From Adiantum capillus-veneris (Eukaryota; Streptophyta; Polypodiopsida; Polypodiales; Pteridaceae), in assembly GCA_014529385.2 (NCBI GenBank), contig CM043970.1, positions 48,365,279 through 48,429,278 of the forward strand: 64,000 nt of DNA. The letters run 5' to 3'. Both the position numbers and the translations under genes were made by a program. Positions within the stretch are counted from its first letter, which is position 1. Every line of letters starts with the position of its first letter. This document shows, piece after piece, positions 22,340 through 32,367 of the stretch. Under the pieces are notes generated by a model. It was not told the DNA's origin. It did no database searches and was given only the letters and a program-made list of their open reading frames with translations.

Positions 22340-22853
22340 GTACTTACTACTTTCTACAAATAGGGATGCTAAACCAGTTCACAATACAAAGCACTTAGGC
22401 ATGTTGACCCAGTACTCTCCTAGTTAATTAGGGAGTAATAACATTGGCATTATGCATTAATAAAAGTGTTGATTAGTGTCTGTACAAGAGTATTTGCATC
22501 TCGTAGTATGTCTCAACGAGTTTGAAAAATAATATTCATCATTAAGTGAGGATATTCTGAGGGAGTATTGTGCTTAGTATATTCCTAATAAGCTCATTAA
22601 TTGAGCATATTCATAGTGTGTGTACATGACATGGAAGGCGCCAATCAAGATCACGCTGTAATTATGTGCATTTGCCAAAGTATTGTTAAGTATGAAGAGC
22701 TTCTAAATTTTCTCTTCATTGTCTCTGTTGAAGAGAACCATTTCTACACATTTGATGCAGTTTCAGATCCTTGAAAGGCACATAAAATTGTGTTTGTCTT
22801 TTTGAAGGTATTCTTTTTAAGCACTAATGCAAACAATTTGCTTGTTGTTGCAG

Positions 22854-23003
22854 GAAGGAGGTGAGAGGTTTCAACGACGGAGCAATCTACTGCTGTATCT
22901 GAAGCAGCAACTGGAGGATCTAGAGATTAGCTACAGATTGCCTCAACAAGAGATACTGGTCACAGGAGTTCCAATGTTGTGTGAAAGTCAAAAAATCACA
23001 TGA
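22854..23003 (+). CDS. MSL terminal exon
   Basis: GTTGCAG acceptor, then 49 codons and TGA at 23001-23003. It begins EGGERFQRRSNLLLYLKQQL and continues LEISYRLPQQEI, matching the family's closing helix (ERF.RR..L...). No defects are visible in this exon. Confidence 0.85.
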   Translation, partial: EGGERFQRRSNLLLYLKQQLEDLEISYRLPQQEILVTGVPMLCESQKIT

Positions 23004-24162
23004 CACACTCTGTGATTAAGAGGCTAGCAATGAGGGTGCGGTGGGTCGCTTGTTGGCAAATGCTTGACTCTGATTTGTAGTTGGGTCAAGCATTGGAACA
23101 CCTCTGTTAGACAGGATGACAGTCTTTTGAACTGAAAATGGGCTTCGTGAATAAACTCAATACAGGCGAGGACTTGAAGGTAACTATCCCATTTGGGGAT
23201 AACTTCATACATACCTGACACCTATTTTGTTTTCTTTTTTGTGATGGTTAATTCATTAAAAGATGTAAAGCACATGGCTTACACATAAAACATGTACAAA
23301 ACCTCATCTGATATCAAGTGACTTGAGACATTTACAAAACACAAATAGTGTGCAACCATGTTCCTTGTGAATGATTTGAGCATCAATCAGAAAAGAGACC
23401 CACCGAAGCAATAGACCACGAACAGGCCTAGTATGGCTTGCCCACCCCGAGCAGGATGAAGAATAAAAGCATGGAGTAGGGTCCATTTATGGCCCAAGGC
23501 CCATCCACTGAAAGTAAACAAACACCACTGCATTTACATCTTCCCCCCTTGTAAAAGCTTGAGAAAAAATCTTAGAACCATGAGTTTATGAAGACCTTGC
23601 CTGTAAACGTACCAGCTGAGGAAGGGAAGGAGACAGCAAATGCTATGGATGAAATTGATGTGCTTGAGGAGGTGCCAATCCAGTTGGAGTTACCTCAGGC
23701 ACCTGAGATGGTTTGAATGTTTCTCAATGGGATTGTGGAATCAGGAAAGATTCTCCCACTTCATGTGCAAAGTGCTACCTAAGCTATCATTAAAGGTCAT
23801 CAATCCCTTGAAGGGGGGTCTTTTGACATTTTTGTAAGTTGAATGACTTATGATTATTTGTATATAGCCTGGTTTCTTTTGGAGGTAAGATTGAATTTTG
23901 AAAGTATCGTTGGATTATTTGTATACAGCCTGGTTTCTTTTGGAGGTAAGATTGAATTTTGAAAGTGCACACCCACACAAACACCCGACCACTAGGCTAC
24001 GATCTTGTTGGCACTGTATAAACCTTTCGGTATAATAATGTTAGTCAAAGCATTCTGATGTTCTCATGTTCTTGGTATGCACTTACATGCTTCACAAAAA
24101 AGAGTCAGTTGCAGTCTTTGTATATTGAATTGTGAATATCGAGTGGAGTAAACATGTTTCTT
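23004..24162. other. Downstream of MSL: LINE tail remnant and a 61 bp tandem duplication
   Basis: After the MSL stop, 23232-23560 has the look of a minus-strand LINE 3' end (T-rich start, TTAATTCATTAAAAGATG). At 23852-23905 and 23913-23966 the same 54 bases occur twice (TAGCCTGGTTTCTTTTGGAG in one, TACAGCC in the other). No gene is seen in the rest. Confidence 0.45.
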
Positions 24163-24975
24163 TTTGGGTAAATATGTGAATATATTAAGAGGAGAAACTT
24201 TTTACAACATCATCATCACGAGATAGAGCTCGTTCTAATCGAGGGCTTTCACATGCACATTTTGGCTGGCAGTAATTGAGGCGGACTACCTCCTATAAAG
24301 TGTCCATCACAAAAGATATTACAAAATAAGACACTTAAATTGTTTTTCTGGTCATCCAAAACACTTGCAAACATTTTGGGGTAAGCATCTGAGACCTTGA
24401 TGTGGTCATGTTAAATGTCTAGATTACTAGCAGTGTAGCTTTCATGAGTTCATCTTCCCACGCATATACAGGCTTGAGGGAGGCCTCCACATAGCCCACC
24501 AACTCTTCATTACATATCTTTTCTTCAATCTTTACATAGTGATGGTTGATTTCTAAATCTATGTTTCATATTTGTGGCTTGCAAGCACACAATTAAACCC
24601 AATCATTGTCGATTGGATGTTGGCCTGATGGCTAGAAAAGATGATTTTACGTTTTTTAATCCAAAACTCAGATATGCTACAGATATTCTACATGAATGAC
24701 ATCCCAGGGAATCCCGTAAAATCCCAAAGATAAATATGCTGCCATTTCAAGTCAGAGCATTTAATATTAGCCAGCTTGCTTAGAATATCCAAGTCTTCTT
24801 TATTGGCACTACCGGTAAGGCAGAGTCTATGGGGAGGAATTTTGCTAGCATGGCCATCGGGGCTTTGGCCAATCGAGATTTTCCATGCATGCGATTGCTA
24901 TTTTTATTGGGTCTAGAGAGTAGATTTTGGGAGTGAAGACTCGTATGTATGTTTATGTGTTGTGGCTTCTGTAGT
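24163..24975 (-). mobile_element. Decayed LINE 3' end, minus strand
   Basis: It begins with TTTTTGGGTAAATATG and TATTAAGAGGAG, as the tails of the other minus-strand LINEs do. Minus-strand frames are short and interrupted but resemble the very C-terminal part of LINE ORF2. It is cut by the full-length Ty3 element at 24976. Confidence 0.35.
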
Positions 24976-25570
24976 TGTAGCAGGGCTACAGTCACTTCAC
25001 AGGACAGGCAGTTGGACAGTTAGCTACAGTTGGTCTGGTTCACATTGGACGGACCCCTTGGGCTGGGAGTGACACGTGGTAGGGTACCTACGGTGGTCTA
25101 GTGGACATCGTGGCCAGGTCACCACCACCACTCAGTTTGGAGATAGACTTAGCTAGCTGGACATTTATGGGCCGTTGGTGGCTCTTATGGTTGTACATAT
25201 GAGTAGTCGTGTTTTGGGGGCAGTTCTATCTTATCTTGCACGTAGTCGTCTAGAGGAGGTCTTACACACAGCATTGCTTCACCATCCCTGCACATCTGAG
25301 CCTCGACACCCCATTTGTATCTGTGAGTCCTGAGCTGGAGCGGAGTGTGCTGCCACGCCAGAGTCTGTACATGGTTCTTTGAGCTAGTCGAGTCCACGTG
25401 TTCTGGTCCACTGTTGTGTCTCTGTTGTTATCCATTGTTTCTGTGTTATCCGTTGTTTCTGTGTTTCATTTTGTTTGAGAGAGTTTTCATTTGTTTGAGT
25501 GAGATTGTCACACTCATTGCACTGAGGGGCACCCACACTGTAGAGAGCACGACGCATTATCCGCGCTACA
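24976..25570 (+). repeat. 5' LTR of the Ty3 element
   Basis: 595 bp, from TGTAGCAGGGCTACAG to CCGCGCTACA. It matches 35621-36218 nearly base for base. The clearest difference is a three-base gap (TTCTGTGTTATCC here against TTCTGTTTTGTTATCC). The promoter should lie inside, but I see no strong TATA box. Confidence 0.95.
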
Positions 25571-25583
25571 GGTGCTCTCATTT

Positions 25584-25602
25584 TGGCGATCATGGTGGGA
25601 CC
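25584..25602 (+). promoter_or_regulatory. Primer-binding site of the Ty3 element
   Basis: TGGCGATCATGGTGGGACC starts 13 bases after the LTR. It has the form TGGCGA...TGG.GA that I recall for Tat/Ogre-lineage elements, where the primer is a tRNA other than initiator Met. The exact tRNA was not identified. Confidence 0.65.
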
Positions 25603-25904
25603 TCAACTGAAGTCTCACTCTGTTGAGTAGCTGGTTTCTTCGCTTCGCCTGTGCAGTCTAAGTCTCTCGCCTTGTTGGTCTGGTCCCCTCTCGCCCTGGT
25701 CCAACTTGCCCTCGTCTCTGGTCTAGACCCCCTCGACCCTGGTCTAGCTGGTCTAGTCACTTGTTTGGTCTAGACCTTGGTCTAGTCCTCCTCGTCCCTG
25801 GTCCAGCTGGTCTAGACACTCGTCTGGTCTAGTAGAGTCTAGACCAGTCTTCAGCCAGTTCAAGGTTTTCTTGCCCAAAGCTTGGTTGGTTTGGAGGTCA
25901 CTGT

Positions 25905-26594
25905 ATGACACATACAAGGAGGTCAGTTGAGCGTCAAAGCCCACTACTGAGCCCTCTGAAGTACTATCACAGAAGACGACCTTTGACACCTTGTAGAAAT
26001 CCTTCAACCTCATCACCTATACCTCCACATATCACATCACCCATTCCTTCATTAGGTTCCCCATCTTCGCGATCACCTTCTCCAGAAAAGCTCTCTCCTA
26101 TTCTTCTACAACAAGCTATTGTGCAACAGACTCAGCAAGGAATCATGGAGCCACTAGCTAGTGTTTTGGCCAAGGTGAACATCAAGTTCCCTACATTCAA
26201 AGGGCTGTCTTCAGAAGATGCTGACGACCATGCAAGAAGATTTGTATCTCTCTGTAGGGGACGTGGGCTGAACAGAGAAGATGCTTACTTGGTACTATTT
26301 CCATCCACCCTGGATGGCCTAGCAGATAAATGGTACAACCAATTTGCAGAGAACCATTTTGCAACTTGGGCAGCCTTAAGACAGCAGTTCTGTGCAGCTT
26401 TCAGGCCAGGTGACTACCAGGAGAAGGTGTTGGATGAGTTGGCCAACATGGTGCTCAAACCTGAGGAGACTTTTGCGGAGCTTATGACGAAAACTAAGTC
26501 GCTGGTGGCGAAGCTTCCCCAACAACCCGGTGAATTCATGGTTAAAAAGTGGGTGGAGAAGGCGCTTCTTAAAACTTCTCAGCAAAAACTCTGA
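25905..26594 (+). CDS. gag: Gag of the Ty3 element, ended early by TGA
   Basis: 229 codons from ATG to TGA. The N terminus is proline/serine-rich and basic. The retrotransposon gag (capsid-like) region lies at about residues 85-220, with IKFPTFKGLSSEDADDHARR, LADKWYNQF, FATWAALRQQFCAAF and EETFAELMTK. The TGA at 26592 interrupts a frame that stays open without a gap for another 4.1 kb. Codon choice and content are continuous on both sides. The stop could be a C-to-T change of CGA, or a readthrough site as in other retroelements. I favour mutation. Confidence 0.85.
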   Translation: MTHTRRSVERQSPLLSPLKYYHRRRPLTPCRNPSTSSPIPPHITSPIPSLGSPSSRSPSPEKLSPILLQQAIVQQTQQGIMEPLASVLAKVNIKFPTFKGLSSEDADDHARRFVSLCRGRGLNREDAYLVLFPSTLDGLADKWYNQFAENHFATWAALRQQFCAAFRPGDYQEKVLDELANMVLKPEETFAELMTKTKSLVAKLPQQPGEFMVKKWVEKALLKTSQQKL

Positions 26595-29500
26595 GAGAGT
26601 CTCCGACCCGACGCCACTCTCGACGAGTTCATCGCAGCTGCTACTAGAATAGAGGGAGCTAGGAAGCTCTTCAACAACTCTCCTCAAATAGATACTCCCT
26701 CTGTGTTCTCGGAAGGTAGTCCTACTGATCCTTTAACTTCTTTACGTAGGGAACTGGAAGCCCTAAAGCTACAACGAGCTCTTCAAGAGGAGAGGTCCTT
26801 CTCTCTTAGACAAGAGAAGCCTACACATAATGAGGCATTGGAACAGATTAAGCGCGAGTTAGAAGAGCTCAAGTGTCAGCAAGAGACTAAGGCTATGGTT
26901 TGGTGTAGCTCATGCCGCTCTCCAGGGCACCCACCACAGGAATGCCCCCTTCGGTTTTACTGCCACTTTTGTGAAAAAGCTGGACATGAGGATAAGGATT
27001 GTTACTACCTCAAGGGATTGCGTCAAATACAACAAAATCTTGGTCCTTCTCTCCAACAAGGGCTAGCACCTGCATCCAACATGGTCTCACCCTACGGCCA
27101 TCAAAACCAGTTGCCTCCTCTGCTGACAACACCCCCTATGCAGCAAGGTATGCACAACAACTTTGCACCCCACAGTTTTTATCATGCCAGTACTCCCTCA
27201 GTTCCCCAAAGTTTCTACACCTCAGCCTCAAATTTCATGCAGCAACCACCTCGTCCCCCGTTTCGTCCTTCCAATCGGCCCATACTCTGCTACAAATGCG
27301 GAGAATATGGGCATTATCAGAGCAAGTGTCCTTTACCCGAGGGGTCCCCTCCTTGTCGTCATTGCCCTGATTCGAAGGGTCACTACAGTAAAGATTGTCC
27401 CAAGCAAAGGGCATCCACGTCTTCAGGCTCGACTCAGAGCCAGCCCGAATTCACCTTTCCGAAGATAAATTTGATTATTGTGAACACCGTGCCTCAACCT
27501 TCACTTGCTACTCATGTGGTTAAGCCTCTGCAAGTGGAGGAGCCTGCTGGTGTCCTTACTCGGTCACAAAGAGAAGCTCTTGGTCTCAGTCTACCCACAG
27601 GTCCACCTCGCCAGTCTCCACTTCCTCACTCTGGTCTACCTGACCCAAAGGACAAGTCCTTCCCAATTGCTCAGAGCAAACCAACTTCCTTGTTATGTGA
27701 CATTGATGGAGCCTTCTTAGAAGCAGTGTCTGACTTGGAACAGATTAAGGTCACAAAAGGAGCCCACTTCGAAGGCGCCAAGCCCACAGCAGAAGCCATC
27801 TTGAAAAATACTTTTCAGCAGGTGTCACTATACGACATGCTAAGGCTTGATGCAACACTTAGAAGTGACACCTTGTTAGTCATTCAGTCTCTGTACCCGG
27901 GGGCTAGGCCTAGTGGCGGGCACCTCCCTGTACAGCCCTCAGAGTCCTATTTGATTTCCTATCCATCTGCTCCCCTCACCGATTATAAAAGTCCTCGCCT
28001 CACTGTATCTATTCTTGGGCACCAGCTATCCGGCGTCATCGTTGATGGAGGATTTGGAATCAATTTGATGCCCGAATTCACTATGATGGCCTTAGGTCTA
28101 AAGCCTACCCGACCTGCTCCTTTCACTGTTACATTGGCTGATCAGAGAACAGTCTACCCAGTGGGCATAGTCGACAAGGTGCCTCTGAAGGTACAAGATT
28201 TCACTTTTAACTTGGATTTTGTGGTAGTTAATCTTCCCCTGGTAGAGGGAGGTTATCCCTTGCTGATTGGTAGGCCATGGCTACGACATACGAAAGCACT
28301 TCACGACTGGGGAACCGACGCCATGTGGATACATACTCCTGGCTCTCCAATGCAACAAATTCGTCTCGAAGGAGGTATGGATCCGGTCGTTCAGCATAGC
28401 TCTTTGTCAGTAGAGTCCAACCCTGACTTGGAGCAGCCGGTCCCTCCCGATGGGTCCGATGAAGACTTACTGCAGTGGTTAGAAGCCACCTCTTCGATGC
28501 AATGCTATGTAGTCTCTCTTCAACCTTTGCCAACAGATTCACCCTATCCCCCTGATCCTACATCTGAAGCTACACCTGAGACCAAGAATCCCAGTCAGCC
28601 AAGTGAGCCAGAACCAAGTGGACCAGTCTCTGGTGCCCATCCTTCAGAGGGTCCCTTGATGGAAACCGTCGGCCTGGGTGAGCCTATAACCCACCATAGA
28701 AGGGGAAAAAAGTCTCCCTTGCAAGAGTTGGCCAACACCCCAGCTCCCTCCTTAGCCTCTACTCCATCTGACTCTCCACCCATGCCGGAGCACTTTGAGG
28801 TATCTGAGGATTTACCATTTGCAGAGCTTCCATCAGGTTGGTTGCAGGAAGAGTATGCTGATTTCAACATTGATCAGACGCCAGCTCATAATGTCCAAAG
28901 GCTAACAGAGGCGGCACGATCTTCTCCACCTGACGCAGCCTCGACCATTGCACCGCCTGACCCAGTCAGAGAGGTCAACCTAGGAGGCCCTGACAGCCAT
29001 CAACTCATCTTATTAGCCACTTGGTTATGGGATCACCCTGTTCTACTCGACCTGGTAATCTCCTTCGTGCGCTCATTCAAAGATGTGTTTGCCTGGTCTT
29101 ACCACGATTTAGAAGGAATCCCAGCAGAGCTAGGAGTCCACACAATTCCTCTGGTTGAGGGGGCTAAGCCGGTCAGAGGACGTGCTTACAAACTGAATCC
29201 CAAGTATGCAGAAGCAGTCAAAATCGAGTTGGAAAAAATGCAAGAAGCAGGTATTATTATACCAGTAGAGCACTCAGAATGGTTGTCTCCTATGGTTGTT
29301 TCCCCAAAGAAGCAGTCCAACAAAATTCGAGTTTGTGTCGACTATCGGGCTCTGAATAAGGTCACAATCCCGGATGGATTTCCGACACCTTTTACTCAGA
29401 GAGTCCTCGAAGATGTCGCTGGCCATGTACTGTATAGTTTTATGGACGGGTTCATCGGCTACAATCAGTTAGGAATACATCCTTACGACCAAATCAAAAC

Positions 29501-30698
29501 AACTTTTGTGACTCCCTGGGGTATTTTCATCTACACTAGAATGTCTTTTGGGCTTAAAAATGCACCGCCTTCTTTCAATCGCATAGTATATTTCATCTTT
29601 TGTCCTCTGCTTACTGATCACCTTCGCATATTCATGGATGACTTTTCCACCTTCTCGGGTGCTCAATGTTCGACCCCAGTAGAAAATCTAAAGGAGCATC
29701 TTGCTCAGCTCTCTGCAGTCTTCCTCAGGTGCAGAGAGGCACGTTTGAAGCTCAATCCGAACAAATGTCATTTTTTGGTCACAGAGGGCACATTGTTGGG
29801 CCATGTGGTGTCTGCTCAAGGTTTGGCACCGGACCCAGAGAAGATAGTGGCCATCTTGAAGTTACCTCCTCCCATAAATTCCAAAGGTGTTCAGAGCTTT
29901 GTGGGCCACACCGGCTATCATCGCAGGTTTATACGTATGTATGCACAGGTGGCTCAACCATTGACCCGGCTCACCAGTGCTGTTGTTCCCTTCCGGTGGT
30001 CAAGACCTGAGGCCGAAGCATTTGCATACCTCAAAAAACGTCTCACTGAAACGCCTATTCTAGTTGCCCCGGATTGGGCCCTACCTTTTCATGTGCATAC
30101 AGATGCCAGTCTGCTGGCTGTGGGTGCTGTGCTGACTCAGCCTAGCAAAGAGTTCAACTTGGATCGCCCTGTACATTATGCAAGTCGCCTGCTCACCAAA
30201 GCAGAGCGAAACTATAGCACCACAGAGAGGGAAGGATTGGCTATAGTGTATGCTCTACACAAATTTCGTCACTATTTGCTAGGGGTCCACTTCACAATTA
30301 TCACTGATCACCATGCCTTGCGCTATCTGCTTAATAAGCCACAGGTTGCAGGTCGAGTATGGCGATGGCTCCTCCTATTCCAGGAGTTTGATTTTGAAGT
30401 GGTACTCCGTCCTGGTAAGCATCATGTAATGCCTGACCACCTCTCTCGCATTTACACAGGCGAAGAAGCTACCAGGATTGCGGATGACTTTCCAGATAGC
30501 AGTCTTTTTAAAATAGATACAACACCGGAATGGTACGGCGAGGTCCTACATTTTCTATCTACTGGGCTGTACCCAGAGAGGGCATCCCCACTGCAAAAGA
30601 GGAGATTGCTGTTGAAGTCCAGGCCTTTCACTCTGATCGGGGGCCAGCTCTACAAAGCAGGACCAGATGGTGTTCTGAAGCGTTGTCTTGCCTCATGA
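26595..30698 (+). CDS. pol: Gag C-terminus and Pol: zinc knuckles, protease, RT, RNase H
   Basis: Open in the gag frame from the TGA to a TGA at 30696. Four zinc knuckles come first: CSSCRSPGHPPQEC (26904), CHFCEKAGHEDKDC (26961), CYKCGEYGHYQSKC (27288), and a fourth with one extra residue, C-x2-C-x5-H-x4-C (27354). The protease has VIVDGGFGINLMP (about 28035) with DGG as the active site. Reverse transcriptase spans about 29190-29760, with CVDYRALNK, GYNQLGIHPYDQ, MSFGLKNAP and the catalytic FMDD (29631-29642). RNase H (30085-30440) shows TDAS, TEREGLA and TDHHAL. The frame ends just before integrase, where the next domain continues one base out of frame. There is no ATG near the start, so expression needs the gag start. 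Confidence 0.93.
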   Translation, partial: ESLRPDATLDEFIAAATRIEGARKLFNNSPQIDTPSVFSEGSPTDPLTSLRRELEALKLQRALQEERSFSLRQEKPTHNEALEQIKRELEELKCQQETKAMVWCSSCRSPGHPPQECPLRFYCHFCEKAGHEDKDCYYLKGLRQIQQNLGPSLQQGLAPASNMVSPYGHQNQLPPLLTTPPMQQGMHNNFAPHSFYHASTPSVPQSFYTSASNFMQQPPRPPFRPSNRPILCYKCGEYGHYQSKCPLPEGSPPCRHCPDSKGHYSKDCPKQRASTSSGSTQSQPEFTFPKINLIIVNTVPQPSLATHVVKPLQVEEPAGVLTRSQREALGLSLPTGPPRQSPLPHSGLPDPKDKSFPIAQSKPTSLLCDIDGAFLEAVSDLEQIKVTKGAHFEGAKPTAEAILKNTFQQVSLYDMLRLDATLRSDTLLVIQSLYPGARPSGGHLPVQPSESYLISYPSAPLTDYKSPRLTVSILGHQLSGVIVDGGFGINLMPEFTMMALGLKPTRPAPFTVTLADQRTVYPVGIVDKVPLKVQDFTFNLDFVVVNLPLVEGGYPLLIGRPWLRHTKALHDWGTDAMWIHTPGSPMQQIRLEGGMDPVVQHSSLSVESNPDLEQPVPPDGSDEDLLQWLEATSSMQCYVVSLQPLPTDSPYPPDPTSEATPETKNPSQPSEPEPSGPVSGAHPSEGPLMETVGLGEPITHHRRGKKSPLQELANTPAPSLASTPSDSPPMPEHFEVSEDLPFAELPSGWLQEEYADFNIDQTPAHNVQRLTEAARSSPPDAASTIAPPDPVREVNLGGPDSHQLILLATWLWDHPVLLDLVISFVRSFKDVFAWSYHDLEGIPAELGVHTIPLVEGAKPVRGRAYKLNPKYAEAVKIELEKMQEAGIIIPVEHSEWLSPMVVSPKKQSNKIRVCVDYRALNKVTIPDGFPTPFTQRVLEDVAGHVLYSFMDGFIGYNQLGIHPYDQIKTTFVTPWGIFIYTRMSFGLKNAPPSFNRIVYFIFCPLLTDHLRIFMDDFSTFSGAQCSTPVENLKEHLAQLSAVFLRCREARLKLNPNKCHFLVTEGTLLGHVVSAQGLAPDPEKIVAILKLPPPINSKGVQSFVGHTGYHRRFIRMYAQVAQPLTRLTSAVVPFRWSRPEAEAFAYLKKRLTETPILVAPDWALPFHVHTDASLLAVGAVLTQPSKEFNLDRPVHYASRLLTKAERNYSTTEREGLAIVYALHKFRHYLLGVHFTIITDHHALRYLLNKPQVAGRVWRWLLLFQEFDFEVVLRPGKHHVMPDHLSRIYTGEEATRIADDFPDSSLFKIDTTPEWYGEVLHFLSTGLYPERASPLQKRRLLLKSRPFTLIGGQLYKAGPDGVLKRCLAS

Positions 30699-31779
30699 GG
30701 TGGAGCATATTCTGGAGGATGCCCACAATGGTCCCACTGGTGGCCATTACCCTGGTCACATCACTGCTCAGAAGATTCTACAGAGTGGTCTGTGGTGGAC
30801 CTACATTTTTAAGGATGCAATAGCATATTCTAAGGTTTGTGATGTGTGCCAGAGATGTGGGCCGAAGCCGAGTAAGCAATCCAACCGTCCTTTGCAGGTC
30901 TCGATGGTGTGGCTACCTTTTGAGAGATGGGGTTTGGACTTTGTGGGACCAATATATCCCCCGGCTCAACCAGGTAATCGCAAATATCTGCTAGTGGCTA
31001 CAGACTATGCAACAAAGTGGGCAGAGGTACTAGCGACAGTAGATTGCACCGGCAATACAGTGGCCAAATTTTTATATGAAAATATTTTATGCAGATTTGG
31101 ATGTCCCTTAGAGATCACCAGTGATAGAGGCAGTCATTTTGTCAATGACATGATCTCAAATTTGCTGGCCAATTACAAGATTTTTCATCGCAAGTCGTGC
31201 TCTTATTACCCTAGAGCCAATGGACAGGCCGAGAGCACCAACAAGGTTCTGATCACTCTACTGAGGAAAGCATGTCATCTCCATCCAGCATCGTGGGCTC
31301 AGGCTGTGCACGGCACTCTTTGGGCATACTGCACATCTTTCAAAGCAACAACGAATCAACTGCCTTTTCAACTCGCTTTCGGTTTGGAAGCCATAGCTCC
31401 ATTTGAGTTCAACTCCGGTTCCCCTAGGGTGGGCAGTCTGCATGCAAGTTGGGGCATGGAATATGCCTCTATCTCTCGTCTCACCTTATTGGATGAAAGC
31501 CACCTTTTAGCTTCTCGTGCTCTGCAAGCGGAACAACTTCGTCGCAAAGCGTGGCATGATCGCCACCTCAGAAAGCCAAAAATAACGCAAGGCACATTGG
31601 TGCTACTCTATCAGGCAAAATATTTGAAAAAAGCAAAGAAGCTGGTTCCAGCTTGGCAAGGGCCCTTTATAGTACAGGAGGTTTTGCCACAGGGGGCTGT
31701 CCAATTAGTCACTTTGGAAGGCGTTCCTTTGCCACTGGTAAATGGCTCCAGAATCAAGTGCTATTACTCCTCTGAGTAA
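30688..31779 (+). CDS. int: Integrase of the Ty3 element, displaced by one base from pol
   Basis: 363 codons open in the +1 frame, overlapping the end of pol by 11 bases. It holds the N-terminal HHCC zinc site (HEVEHILEDAH, GGH, VCDVCQRC), then the DDE core with LDFVGPIYPPAQPGNRKYLL, SDRGSHF and NGQAESTN. The C-terminal part contains KLVPAWQGPFIVQEVLP and VNGSRIKCYY, typical of Athila/Tat-type integrases without a chromodomain. There is no ATG at its beginning. The junction CGTTGTCTTGCCTCATGAG reads as an integrase start if one base is skipped. This may be a one-base insertion or a +1 frameshift site. Confidence 0.93.
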   Translation: MPHEVEHILEDAHNGPTGGHYPGHITAQKILQSGLWWTYIFKDAIAYSKVCDVCQRCGPKPSKQSNRPLQVSMVWLPFERWGLDFVGPIYPPAQPGNRKYLLVATDYATKWAEVLATVDCTGNTVAKFLYENILCRFGCPLEITSDRGSHFVNDMISNLLANYKIFHRKSCSYYPRANGQAESTNKVLITLLRKACHLHPASWAQAVHGTLWAYCTSFKATTNQLPFQLAFGLEAIAPFEFNSGSPRVGSLHASWGMEYASISRLTLLDESHLLASRALQAEQLRRKAWHDRHLRKPKITQGTLVLLYQAKYLKKAKKLVPAWQGPFIVQEVLPQGAVQLVTLEGVPLPLVNGSRIKCYYSSE

Positions 31780-32367
31780 AGGGTCTGCAACTATCCCGCC
31801 ATCTGTAGGTTCTATGTCCCATCTCTCTCCTCCCCACTATCTTTCCATCAGAACGGGTGTTTTGTTACTGTCTCAATTATGCTCTCCTCACGACTAGCTT
31901 TCCACCAGAATGGATGCTCTGTTACTGTCTCAATTTCTGCTATGTCTTGTTATTTGCGGTTAAGTATTAAGGTCCTTCCAGTTAAGCTTTCAGTCAAGCT
32001 TCTCGTCGGAGTGGTTTTGTTCAATTTGACAAGTGGAATCTTCTTGGGGACTCTGCTTAGATGGCAATTGGGATAATGAACAAGGTGTAATCAAGGACTT
32101 GACTTGATGAGACTCCCAATGCCATACTGTCTAGGGGAAGAATATGGCAGAGTTTATGTCAAAGAACTTTGATTCCAATAGCAGAAAAAACCTTTGGTGC
32201 CATTAAACTTTCAGCTTTGCTGTAGAACCTTAATCTCCTAATGAGTCAAAATTACCCTTCCTTTTATCTGCTCGAGATTTTTAGCTGCTCAAAAATTAGC
32301 ACTTTGTACCTTCTCTTTGCTTCTGCTATCACTTTTATCACTTTGTACCGCGTGTGATCATTGCGCC
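31780..32367 (+). other. Spacer between integrase and minisatellite
   Basis: No coding signal is seen. Two copies of a short block (TTTCCATCAGAACGGGTG at 31842 and CTTTCCACCAGAATGGATGC at 31900, each followed by TCTGTTACTGTCTCAATT or similar) form a small duplication. The truncated copy at 17.8-18.2 kb has related sequence, so this is part of the element. Confidence 0.5.

Larger units (their letters stand above)
1524..23003 (+). pseudogene. MSL: MscS-like (MSL10-type) mechanosensitive channel gene, probably broken
   Basis: Nine collinear exons (1524-1589, 1703-1876, 1986-2644, 4481-4621, 5798-6040, 6133-6348, 6456-6487, 22063-22339, 22854-23003) match the plant MSL family in order. Diagnostic motifs are VLYFVYGLR, DRIQ..LFNQYVL..L.GPPL, SVWTLKKLM, RRALCLTLND, MFGNS and HPFDVGDRVVVDG of the pore-side MscS domain, then SPDM and PQYWYP in the cytoplasmic domain. 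Family members are mechanosensitive anion channels of the plasma membrane. Introns follow GT-AG and the phases match across every junction. Two defects sit in exon 1986-2644: a shift from the frame of 1986 to the frame of 2129 near 2140, and an in-frame TAA at 2330-2332. The first exon also lacks a normal acceptor. A functional gene with sequence errors remains possible, because the downstream exons are clean. Confidence 0.8.

Noticed and set aside
28228-28870. Minus-strand frames of about 100 codons inside the Ty3 pol gene
   Set aside because: They are shadows of the plus-strand pol frame; the plus strand has all conserved motifs.
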